This document shows, one piece after another, positions 1-5,922 of a stretch of 6,081 nt of DNA. The stretch comes from an uncultured Collinsella sp. Lineage in GTDB: Bacteria; Actinomycetota; Coriobacteriia; Coriobacteriales; Coriobacteriaceae. Each line of letters opens with the position of its first letter. Position 1 is the stretch's first letter. The stretch is from assembly GCA_900751695.1 (NCBI GenBank), contig CAADSS010000004.1:1-6081 (forward strand), read 5' to 3'. Made by a program: the position numbers and the translations under genes. The notes under the pieces were generated by a model. That model saw nothing but the letters and a program-made list of their open reading frames with translations. It did not search any database and was not told the origin of the DNA.

Positions 1-195
1 GTTGAGGAGCATTCTGTAATCGGTGGCCTGGGCAGCGCCGTTGCCGACGTCCTGTGCGAGCAGTGCCCGACGCCGCTCAAGAAGATCGGCGTCAACGACA
101 CCTTCGGTGAGTCCGGCCCGGGCGCCGAGCTCCTGCACAAGTATGGCCTGGACGCCGCCAACATCGTGGCGACCACCAAGGAGTTCTTGGCCTAG
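1..195 (+). CDS. tkt: Transketolase, C-terminal part (partial; 5' end outside window)
   Basis: Only the last 64 codons are present, read in frame from base 1 to a TAG stop at 193-195. The peptide opens with VEEHSVIGGLGSAVADVL, the motif of the transketolase C-terminal domain. It continues through VNDTFGESGPGAELLHKYGL, another typical stretch of that domain, and ends in a short helix (IVATTKEFLA). Transketolase moves two-carbon ketol units between sugar phosphates in the cytoplasmic pentose phosphate pathway, using thiamine diphosphate; the C-terminal domain completes the dimer. The upstream part is missing, so a one-piece enzyme cannot be told from the split form in which this domain is a separate subunit. 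A related thiamine-dependent enzyme such as 1-deoxyxylulose-5-phosphate synthase is less likely from the motif. A terminator follows 47 bases after the stop, so this is probably the last gene of its operon. Confidence 0.85.
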   Translation, partial: VEEHSVIGGLGSAVADVLCEQCPTPLKKIGVNDTFGESGPGAELLHKYGLDAANIVATTKEFLA

Positions 196-242
196 AGCAG
201 CCATCGCTCAATCGGCAACAAGCCAATCGCATTCAAATGCAG

Positions 243-276
243 ACAGGGGCGTCCTCAAAGAGGGCGGCCCTGTTTT
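243..276 (+). terminator. Rho-independent terminator after transketolase
   Basis: ACAGGG at 243-248 pairs with CCCTGT at 268-273. After one G/G mismatch the stem continues with seven pairs (250-256 with 260-266, one of them G-T) around an AAA loop. A short T run follows at 273-276, then ATAT. The hairpin lies about 50 bases after the transketolase stop codon. Confidence 0.85.
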
Positions 277-364
277 ATATTTCAGCTAAATCAGAGCCGC
301 ACCAAGCGAGGCATTCTCCGGGAAGAGAGCCCAGTACAGCAAAGTGCAATTCAGACCCTTCTAA

Positions 365-604
365 CTTTGTATATGCAGCACTCCAAGATAAATGCGGCGG
401 CCCCTTAGTAGCCGCAGGCCGGGCACAGGGTTACTCTCCAAATCTTTCCGCAGGACGGAGGAGCCCCCGCAGCGCGAAGCGCGCAGCGGGGGCTCCGACA
501 TGTCCGAGGACGATTTGGAGAGTAACCCTGTGCCCGGCCGACGGGATCCCTAAGCCCGCCATGCTTCTTATGTGCAGCAAAGCTAATGCTGCTAAAATAC
601 AAAG
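365..604. repeat. Large imperfect palindromic element (about 240 bp) between tkt and ftsE
   Basis: The stretch is organised around a centre near 478. The core is a hairpin: 460-470 pairs perfectly with 486-496 and, inside an A/A mismatch, GCGCG (472-476) pairs with CGCGC (480-484) around a 3-base loop. Farther out, 417-444 and 512-539 are a perfect 28-bp inverted repeat with CAGGGTTACTCTCC in its left arm. Beyond this the symmetry is partial but continues: CTTAG 404-408 with CTAAG 550-554, GCAGCA 375-380 with TGCTGC 587-592, and CTTTGTAT 365-372 with ATACAAAG 597-604. There is no T run after the hairpin, so it is not a simple terminator. No convincing gene lies in it; reading frames on either strand yield similar peptides only because of the symmetry. 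It could be a MITE-like or REP-like repeat. No target-site duplication is evident. Bases 277-364 to its left hold nothing recognisable. Confidence 0.8.
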
Positions 605-632
605 CGCTCATGTAGTTTAAACGCACGACGAT

Positions 633-638
633 AAGGAG
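633..638 (+). promoter_or_regulatory. Ribosome-binding site of ftsE
   Basis: AAGGAG lies 5 bases before the GTG at 644. An in-frame TAA at 632-634 rules out any start farther upstream. The next internal ATG codons ahead of the ATPase domain (1139 and 1175) lack a comparable site, so this motif decides the long form of FtsE. Confidence 0.8.
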
Positions 639-643
639 CACCA

Positions 644-1864
644 GTGGGTAACCACTTCCGTACCTCCGGTGCGGGCGATGATGCCCCCAAGACGCAGGCA
701 GGCGTCCAGGGCAGTCGTTTCGCCACTCCGGATTCAGAGGGCCAGCCTGTTGCTCAGGCCCCCGCTCAGCCGGCAGATCAGGCACAGCCGGCATCCGATC
801 CCTTTGCCTACAATCCAACCAGCGATGTCGCGCTTTCCGGCACGGCGGGTTTTGAGCCCGTTCAGGCCGTGACCGCTCGCGTGGAGCAGTCTCAGGCTGG
901 CGCCGCCACGCCGCAGCCTACCATGGCCGGCATTCCCGACCCCATGGCCCCTGCGACGCCGGCTCCTCAGCCTGCGCAGTCCGGTCTCTTTGCCGCTATT
1001 CCCGATCCTACGCAGCCTGCTGCCCCGGTGGTCGAGAGTGATCAGGCCGCCGAGGTCGCAAGCCTCGATAATGCGCTCAACAACCCCGATTTTACGTCGG
1101 TGTTTGCGCCCATCGATCCGCAGGCCAGCCGCAAGAAGATGGCCAAGCAGGCCGGTGTCGAGCCCGTTATCCTTATGGAGCATGTCACCAAAATCTATCC
1201 GGCACAGCCCAACAAGCCTGCACTCGACGACATCAACATCGAGATCTATCCGGGCGAGTTCGTCTTCCTGGTCGGTCACTCCGGCTCGGGTAAGACCACG
1301 CTGCTGTCGACGCTCAACCGCGACGTCAAGCCGACGAGCGGCCGCATCCTGGTTGCCGGTCAGGACCTCATGAAGATCAAGAACCGCAAGGTTCCGTTCC
1401 TGCGCCGCCAGATTGGCGCCGTGTTCCAGGACTTTAAGCTTCTGCCGCAAAAGACCGCCTACGAAAACGTGGCGTTTGCCCTGCAGTGCATCGGCAAGCC
1501 CAAGGGCGTCATTCGCAGCCAGGTGCCCGAAGTGCTGCGTCTGGTCGGCCTGGCCGATCAGATGGACTCGCTGCCCGACCAGCTTTCCGGTGGCGAGCAG
1601 CAGCGCGTTGCCGTTGCCCGCGCTATGGTCAACCGTCCGCCGCTGCTGATCTGCGACGAGCCCACGGGTAACCTCGACCCGGCGATCTCGCTGGGCATCA
1701 TGAAGCTGCTCGAGCGTATTAACCGCACCGGCACCACCGTGATCGTCGCCACGCACGACCGCGAGATGGTCGATAGCATGCACCGTCGCGTGATCGCCCT
1801 TGAGGGCGGCCACGTTATCCGCGACCAGGAGAGGGGAGGTTACGGCAACTATGGCACCAACTAA
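644..1864 (+). CDS. ftsE: Cell-division ABC transporter ATP-binding protein FtsE with long N-terminal extension
   Basis: FtsE is the cytoplasmic ATPase of the FtsEX complex, which sits at the division septum and couples ATP hydrolysis to activation of peptidoglycan hydrolases. The ATPase domain spans residues about 175-395. It has Walker A GHSGSGKTT (211-219), Q-loop Gln262, signature LSGGEQQR (314-321), Walker B LLICDE (334-339), D-loop NLD (343-345) and switch His371, so it should be active. Residues 1-173 are a low-complexity extension rich in Pro, Ala and Gln (about two dozen prolines) with two similar IPDP segments near 97 and 119. It is followed by a short basic patch (RKKMAK, 163-168). 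FtsE is usually about 230 residues, so at 406 this protein is unusually long. The start is GTG at 644, supported by AAGGAG at 633-638 and an in-frame stop just upstream. The 3' end overlaps ftsX by 14 bases, implying translational coupling. Confidence 0.93.
   Translation: MGNHFRTSGAGDDAPKTQAGVQGSRFATPDSEGQPVAQAPAQPADQAQPASDPFAYNPTSDVALSGTAGFEPVQAVTARVEQSQAGAATPQPTMAGIPDPMAPATPAPQPAQSGLFAAIPDPTQPAAPVVESDQAAEVASLDNALNNPDFTSVFAPIDPQASRKKMAKQAGVEPVILMEHVTKIYPAQPNKPALDDINIEIYPGEFVFLVGHSGSGKTTLLSTLNRDVKPTSGRILVAGQDLMKIKNRKVPFLRRQIGAVFQDFKLLPQKTAYENVAFALQCIGKPKGVIRSQVPEVLRLVGLADQMDSLPDQLSGGEQQRVAVARAMVNRPPLLICDEPTGNLDPAISLGIMKLLERINRTGTTVIVATHDREMVDSMHRRVIALEGGHVIRDQERGGYGNYGTN
1834..1840 (+). promoter_or_regulatory. 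Ribosome-binding site of ftsX inside ftsE
   Basis: GGGAGGT lies 10 bases before the ATG at 1851 and within the last codons of ftsE. It supports the ATG at 1851 over the longer frame opening at 1800, whose extra 17 residues are not FtsX-like. Confidence 0.7.
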
Positions 1865-2771
1865 CGTGGGCTACTCCTTCAAAGAGGCAATCAGCCACTT
1901 CTTCCGTAACTGGACTACCTCGCTCGGCGCCGTCATCACGATCTTCCTTTCGCTGTTTATCATCGGTCTGTTCATCATGGGCTCCGCGATGCTGAACTCC
2001 GTGATCGGCACCGTCGAGGATCAGGTTGTCATCAACGCGTTCATTAGCGATGACGCCGATCAGGCCGATGTTCAGGCTTTTGAGGCCGAGCTTAAGACGT
2101 GGAATAACGTCAAGTCCGTGACCTATAAGGACAAGGACGACGCGCTGGCCGAGTATACGAGCAAGATGTCGGGCAACGCCGATGCCACCATGAGCGCACT
2201 CGATGGCCAGAACCCGCTGCCGGCTTCGTTTGCAATTGAGATGGACGATCCGTCCAAGGTTGAGAGCACGGCAGAGAAGCTCAAGAAGGATGCCGATTTC
2301 CAGAAGATCGCGGATGACGGCGACGTCAACGCGAGCGTGCTGTACGGCCAGGAGGAAGTGAGCCGCCTGTTCCAGGTGACCAACTACATCCGCATCGCCG
2401 CCGTGGTGCTCGTTGGCCTTCTGACCTTTATCGCATTCATCTTCATCAACAACACGATTCGCCTGTCCATCACGGCGCGTCGTCGTGAGATTGCGATTAT
2501 GCGTCTGGTCGGCGCCAGCAACGGCTTCATTCGCGGCCCGTTTATCACCGAGGGCGTGCTGCAGGCCATTTTGGGCTCGCTGCTTTCCATCGGCGTTCTG
2601 GAGCTGCTGCGCAACCTGATGATTCCGCGTCTGCAGGAGAGCATCGGCTGGATGTCGTTTGCCCTGCCGATGCAGTACTACCTGGTGACCTATGCTGCGC
2701 TGATTCTGGTCGGCGTGATTATCGGCCTCTTTGGTTCTGCCATCGCCATGCGTCGCTACCTGCGCGTGTAG
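1851..2771 (+). CDS. ftsX: Cell-division protein FtsX, membrane subunit of FtsEX
   Basis: FtsX is the membrane partner of FtsE. Its outer loop recruits and activates cell-wall hydrolases during septation. From the ATG at 1851 the protein has 306 residues, normal for the family. The layout is classic: a short cytoplasmic N-terminus (SFKEAISHFFRNW, about 9-21), a first membrane helix at about 24-48, and a large acidic extracellular domain at about 50-175. Helices 2 (about 180-201), 3 (about 231-253) and 4 (about 277-299) form the permease (FtsX/MacB-type) domain. The conserved segment RRREIAIMRLVGAS (210-223) lies between helices 2 and 3 and is the expected contact loop for the ATPase. The gene overlaps the end of ftsE by 14 bases and has its own GGGAGGT site within ftsE, so the two are co-transcribed and coupled. 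No peptidoglycan hydrolase gene follows; a terminator comes 24 bases after the stop. Confidence 0.94.
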   Translation: MAPTNVGYSFKEAISHFFRNWTTSLGAVITIFLSLFIIGLFIMGSAMLNSVIGTVEDQVVINAFISDDADQADVQAFEAELKTWNNVKSVTYKDKDDALAEYTSKMSGNADATMSALDGQNPLPASFAIEMDDPSKVESTAEKLKKDADFQKIADDGDVNASVLYGQEEVSRLFQVTNYIRIAAVVLVGLLTFIAFIFINNTIRLSITARRREIAIMRLVGASNGFIRGPFITEGVLQAILGSLLSIGVLELLRNLMIPRLQESIGWMSFALPMQYYLVTYAALILVGVIIGLFGSAIAMRRYLRV

Positions 2772-2795
2772 GCATGCCTGGAATTCATCCCTTCC

Positions 2796-2829
2796 AACGG
2801 GTCGTCTCTTATGGGGCGGCCCGTTTTTT
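2796..2829 (+). terminator. Rho-independent terminator of the ftsEX operon
   Basis: Bases 2796-2808 pair along all 13 positions with 2813-2825 (three G-T pairs) around a TTAT loop. Six T follow the stem's last G at 2824-2829, the first two of them within the stem. This is a strong signal directly after ftsX and separates ftsEX from the exoribonuclease gene. Confidence 0.92.
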
Positions 2830-2906
2830 GATTCCTAGGGGACGGCAGGAAAGCGAATCATTTGGGTAGACTCTTTGGAGTTCGCAATCGATAGCAAGGA
2901 GGCGCC

Positions 2907-5042
2907 ATGGGGCGCAATAACAAGCATAAGCGTGGAGCTCGCAATAAGCGCGGGCCGGTGCGCAGCGAACGCCGTCCGAGCCTGACCGGGCGCGTGCAGC
3001 TCCATGAGCACAGTGCCTATGTCATAACCGAGAATGGCGACTACAAGGTCATGGGTCGCGGCAAGCGTGAGATCATGGACGGCGATACCGTTGCCGTGAG
3101 CATTAAGAACAGCCCGCATGGCGAGCGTCGCGCCGTGATCGAGGGCGTAGTTGAGCGCGCAGCCATAAGCGTGGTGGGCACGTACCAGACCGCCGGTCCG
3201 CTCGGTGTTATCGAGCCGCTCGATTCGCGCCTGAAGGCAGACTTCTTCATTCTGCCCGAGGATACCTCGGCTGAGCGCCTGGGTGTCCACCCGGGTGACG
3301 CCGTTGTCGCACGCATTCTGACCTATCCGACGCGCCTGGAATCGGGCACCGTGACGATTGAGCGCCGCATTGGCGGCGATGACGCGCCCGACCTGGGCGT
3401 TCAATACGTAATGGCGCGTTATGGCTATACCGATAGTTATCCCGAGGCAGCGCTGGCCGAGGCCGAGGGCCTTTCGCTCGATGTGACCGCGGCGCTTAAG
3501 GACCCGCTCCGCCGCGATCTGCGCGACCGCTTTGTCATCACGATCGACCCGGTCGACGCGCGCGACTTTGACGATGCCATTTCGTTGGAGCGCACGCCCG
3601 AGGGTGGCTACAAGCTGGGTGTGCATATCGCCGATGTCTCGCACTATGTGGCTTGGGACGGGCATATTGATCTTGAGGCGCGCCATCGCACGACATCGGT
3701 GTATCTTGCCGATCGTGTACTCCCCATGCTGCCCGAGCGCCTGTCTAATGACCTGTGCTCGCTTCGTCCCGACGAGGACCGCTTGGCGTTTACCGTTGAC
3801 ATTGGGCTCGACGCGCAGGGCCGCGTGCGACATTACGATCCGTACCCCAGCGTGATTCGCTCGCGTGTGCGTATGGACTATGACGGCGCCGAGGCGCTGC
3901 TGGTGCGCGCCGGCGCGGTGGAGTATGGGGTGCTGGAGGGTGCCGCCGAGGATGTTGCGGCTGTAGAGACTTCGCGTGAGGAAGCGCTCGAGCGTGGGCT
4001 TGCATGCGAGGAAACCGCTCGTGGCTATAACGTCGATCTGGGCGATTTTCTCGTCGCCGCTAACGAACTCGCTGAGCTTCGCCGCCATATTCGCCGTGCG
4101 CGCGGTTCGGTCGACTTCGATACGGCTGAGATTCGCGCTCTGTTGGACGAGGACGGCGTGCCTGTGCAGATTGTGGCGCGCGAGCGCTCGTGTGCCACGT
4201 CGCTGATCGAGGAAGCCATGCTGCTTGCCAACGAGTGCGTGGCCGAGTGGCTGGCCGACCGCGATATCGAGGCCTGCTACCGCGTGCATGAAGACCCCAG
4301 CCCTGACAGCCTTCACGGCGCCGCCGTGGCACTGGCTCAGCTGGGTATTATCGATGACCGCCGCGCAGCCGGTATTGCCTTGGGAAGTCCCGATGAGCTG
4401 CAGGCTGCAGTTGATGCTGCCGCCGGTACGGCTAGCGCGCCGCTCGTCAACACGCTGCTTCTGCGCAGCATGCAGCGCGCGCTGTACAAGCCGCGCAACG
4501 AGGGTCACTTTGCGCTCGCCGCGCCGTGCTACTGCCACTTTACAAGCCCCATCCGTCGCTACCCCGATCTGATGGTGCACCGCGTGCTCAAGCTGCAGTT
4601 GGCCTATGAGCAGCTCGGCGGCAAGGGCGCCCTGGTCCGTACGCCGCGCCTGATCGGTAAGGGGCGCGAGTCGCTGCCGCGCATTCTGCCGCAGATCTGC
4701 CGTGCATGCAGCGATGCCGAGCGCGCGGCCGACGCCGCCAGCCATGCGACGCAAAAGATCAAGATTGCCCAGTACTATGAGGATCGTCTGGGCGAGCGCT
4801 ATGCCGGAACCGTCTCGTGGGTTAGCAGCATGGGCCTCTTTGTGCGCTTGGACCTGACGCGGGTCGAAGGCCTGGTTTCGATCAAGAGCCTGGGCAACGA
4901 GTGGTTCGAGTTCGACGAGGACGCGCTTACGCTGACGGGGGCCGACACGGGCACTCGTTATGAGCTGGGCCAGCGCGTGATTATCGAGGTCTCGCGCGTC
5001 AATACCACGCGCGGACACTTGGATTTTAAGCTTATCCATTAG
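2907..5042 (+). CDS. rnr: RNase R / RNase II family 3'-5' exoribonuclease
   Basis: A processive cytoplasmic 3'-5' exoribonuclease that degrades structured RNA, damaged rRNA and aberrant mRNA. Residues 1-24 are strongly basic (MGRNNKHKRGARNKRG). OB-fold cold-shock domains follow: the first at about 26-85, with GRVQLHEHSAYVI, and the second at about 90-155. The catalytic RNB domain covers roughly 200-565. It holds IDPVDARDFDDAIS with the four metal-binding aspartates D214, D220, D222 and D223, then RVLPMLPERLSNDLCSLRP (270-288) and HFTSPIRRYPDLMVHR (544-559). A C-terminal S1 RNA-binding domain (about 630-708) starts at ERYAGTVSWVSSMGLFVRL. At 711 residues it is within the family range, but it lacks an obvious N-terminal helix-turn-helix domain and the basic tail usually found after S1. 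The start at 2907 follows AAGGAGG at 2896-2902. The gene lies between two terminators and is probably its own unit. RNase II is the alternative; the basic tail and substrate-domain layout favour RNase R. Confidence 0.93.
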   Translation: MGRNNKHKRGARNKRGPVRSERRPSLTGRVQLHEHSAYVITENGDYKVMGRGKREIMDGDTVAVSIKNSPHGERRAVIEGVVERAAISVVGTYQTAGPLGVIEPLDSRLKADFFILPEDTSAERLGVHPGDAVVARILTYPTRLESGTVTIERRIGGDDAPDLGVQYVMARYGYTDSYPEAALAEAEGLSLDVTAALKDPLRRDLRDRFVITIDPVDARDFDDAISLERTPEGGYKLGVHIADVSHYVAWDGHIDLEARHRTTSVYLADRVLPMLPERLSNDLCSLRPDEDRLAFTVDIGLDAQGRVRHYDPYPSVIRSRVRMDYDGAEALLVRAGAVEYGVLEGAAEDVAAVETSREEALERGLACEETARGYNVDLGDFLVAANELAELRRHIRRARGSVDFDTAEIRALLDEDGVPVQIVARERSCATSLIEEAMLLANECVAEWLADRDIEACYRVHEDPSPDSLHGAAVALAQLGIIDDRRAAGIALGSPDELQAAVDAAAGTASAPLVNTLLLRSMQRALYKPRNEGHFALAAPCYCHFTSPIRRYPDLMVHRVLKLQLAYEQLGGKGALVRTPRLIGKGRESLPRILPQICRACSDAERAADAASHATQKIKIAQYYEDRLGERYAGTVSWVSSMGLFVRLDLTRVEGLVSIKSLGNEWFEFDEDALTLTGADTGTRYELGQRVIIEVSRVNTTRGHLDFKLIH

Positions 5043-5066
5043 CCGAATCCCGGCCGCGCGGGGGGC

Positions 5067-5097
5067 AGGGCGGTCTTTCGGGGCCGCCCTTGCATTT
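5067..5097 (+). terminator. Probable Rho-independent terminator after rnr
   Basis: Bases 5067-5076 pair with 5081-5090 (seven Watson-Crick and three G-T pairs) around a TTCG loop, 24 bases after the rnr stop. The downstream T tract is poor (TTGCATTT), so the stem is convincing but the termination strength is uncertain. Confidence 0.7.
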
Positions 5098-5153
5098 GAA
5101 TCATGGTCGCATCGCCGCCTTCTCGGCTGTCTATCCGCCTGCTATTTGGGAGG

Positions 5154-5195
5154 TAAAACCTACCAAAATAAACCTGTCCCTTTTTGGCAGGTTTA
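5154..5195. repeat. Cluster of related inverted and direct repeats ahead of the recombinase
   Basis: Three related units lie in 42 bases. Unit 1 is TAAAACCTACCAAAA (5154-5168). Unit 2 is TAAACCTGTCCC (5169-5180). Unit 3, on the opposite strand, is TAAACCTGCCAAAAA (5195 back to 5181). Units 1 and 3 form an inverted repeat matching at 12 of 14 positions. Units 2 and 3 form a tighter hairpin: TAAACCTG 5169-5176 with CAGGTTTA 5188-5195, plus CC/GG inside a one-base bulge. The two pairings share the right arm and exclude each other. The cluster ends 18 bases before the recombinase start, so a recombination site, an operator for autoregulation or a dispersed palindromic repeat are all possible. Confidence 0.7.
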
Positions 5196-5213
5196 CAAGA
5201 AAGCGGGGATGAG

Positions 5214-5819
5214 ATGGCGACGGTGTACGGCTATGCGCGCGTGAGTTCGCGTGATCAGAACCTGAATCGGCAGTTTGATGCGCTGACCGCCTATGGTGTT
5301 GAGTCGGCGAATATTTATGCCGACCGTGCGAGCGGCAAGGACTTCGACCGTCCGCGATATCGCGATCTGCTGCGCGTGCTGGGGGATGGGGACGTGCTGG
5401 TGGTGTTGTCCATCGACCGCCTGGGTCGTAACTACAGCGAGATACTCGAGGAATGGCGCCTTATCACAAAAGAGCGCGGGACGGCCATCGTGGTGCTGGA
5501 TATGCCGTTGCTCGACACGCGCGCAAAGGATGGAGAGGCGCCGGACGTGACGAGTACGCTGATTGCTGACATTGTGCTGCAGCTGTTGAGCTACGTGGCG
5601 CAGGTGGAGCGCGAGAACATCCATCAGCGTCAGGCGGAGGGAATTGCGGCGGCGCGGGCGCGAGGGGGGCGGTTTGGCCGGCTTCGCAAGCCATGCCCTC
5701 CGCAGTTTGAACTGGTGCGCGATAGTTATGAGGCGGGTGATATCACCCGCAGCCAGGCGGCAAAGCGCTTGGGTGTGTGCGTGGGGACGTTCGATCGCTG
5801 GATGCGCGAGGCGGGTTAG
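5214..5819 (+). CDS. Serine recombinase of the resolvase/invertase family
   Basis: A 201-residue small serine recombinase, the family that cuts and rejoins DNA at paired sites through a 5'-phosphoserine link (resolvases and DNA invertases). The N-terminal catalytic domain (about 3-140) starts with VYGYARVSSRDQN, giving nucleophile Ser11 and active-site Arg9. IDRLGRN (67-73) supplies Arg69 and Arg72. The long helix with QLLSYVAQVERENIHQRQAEG (123-143) matches the dimer-interface region. A compact helix-turn-helix follows at about 165-199 (ITRSQAAKRLGVCVGTFDRW). The length is typical of the group, and nothing is missing. A TTG at 5184 is also in frame, but ATG at 5214 gives the normal N-terminus and follows the purine-rich AGCGGGGA. 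No transposase, cassette or partner gene is visible, so its substrate is unknown. The repeat cluster just upstream is a candidate binding site. It stands alone between rnr and the membrane-protein gene, which suggests acquisition. Confidence 0.92.
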   Translation: MATVYGYARVSSRDQNLNRQFDALTAYGVESANIYADRASGKDFDRPRYRDLLRVLGDGDVLVVLSIDRLGRNYSEILEEWRLITKERGTAIVVLDMPLLDTRAKDGEAPDVTSTLIADIVLQLLSYVAQVERENIHQRQAEGIAAARARGGRFGRLRKPCPPQFELVRDSYEAGDITRSQAAKRLGVCVGTFDRWMREAG

Positions 5820-5843
5820 GAGACAGCATCTCTGCCGCTTTTT
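5811..5843 (+). terminator. Possible Rho-independent terminator overlapping the recombinase stop
   Basis: GCGG 5811-5814 can pair with CCGC 5835-5838. Inside this, GGAGA 5819-5823 pairs with TCTCT 5829-5833 around CAGCA, with an asymmetric internal loop between the two stems. Five T follow at 5839-5843. The stem is interrupted, so this is a moderate candidate. Confidence 0.5.
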
Positions 5844-5858
5844 GTTGCGATTCAAATT

Positions 5859-5886
5859 TTGCTACAACGACACTGCTATTTAGACT
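5859..5886 (+). promoter_or_regulatory. Possible sigma-70-type promoter for the VanZ-like gene
   Basis: TTGCTA (5859-5864) and TAGACT (5881-5886) are spaced by 16 bases in a locally AT-rich stretch 37 bases before the start codon. Each box differs from consensus by two positions (TTGACA and TATAAT). The gap after the recombinase makes a promoter here reasonable, but the match is only fair. Confidence 0.35.
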
Positions 5887-5922
5887 ACACTCGCTCATAT
5901 TTAAAAAGACGGAGGTTGGCCT

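Noticed and set aside
460..496. The GC-rich core hairpin as a transcription terminator
   Set aside because: No T run follows on either strand, and the tkt terminator already lies upstream. It fits better as the centre of the larger palindrome.
593..598. TAAAAT as a -10 box for ftsE
   Set aside because: No plausible -35 box is found 16-18 bases upstream. The spot is AT-rich and at the edge of the repeat, so the match is too weak to annotate.
237..818. Two overlapping open frames (237-620 on + and 405-818 on -) with similar peptides containing GRAQGYSPN and IWRVTLCPA
   Set aside because: The likeness arises because both cross the same palindrome. Neither has a convincing ribosome-binding site or a recognisable domain.
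734..1813. A 359-codon open frame on the - strand opposite ftsE
   Set aside because: Its composition (Arg, Gly, Leu, His) is typical of an antisense shadow, and the + strand carries a complete ABC ATPase.
2867..2872. TAGACT as a -10 box for the exoribonuclease gene
   Set aside because: A promoter is expected after the ftsX terminator, and the same hexamer occurs before the VanZ-like gene, but the region 16-18 bases upstream has no -35-like sequence.
2835..5039. A 734-codon open frame on the - strand opposite the exoribonuclease
   Set aside because: It mirrors a GC-rich gene whose codon bias removes stops from the opposite strand. Its peptide shows no domain I recognise, while the + strand encodes every RNase R motif.
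5184..5213. A TTG start at 5184 extending the recombinase by 10 residues
   Set aside because: The extra residues fall inside the repeat cluster and do not fit the family N-terminus. The ATG at 5214 is preceded by a purine-rich stretch and gives the usual beginning.
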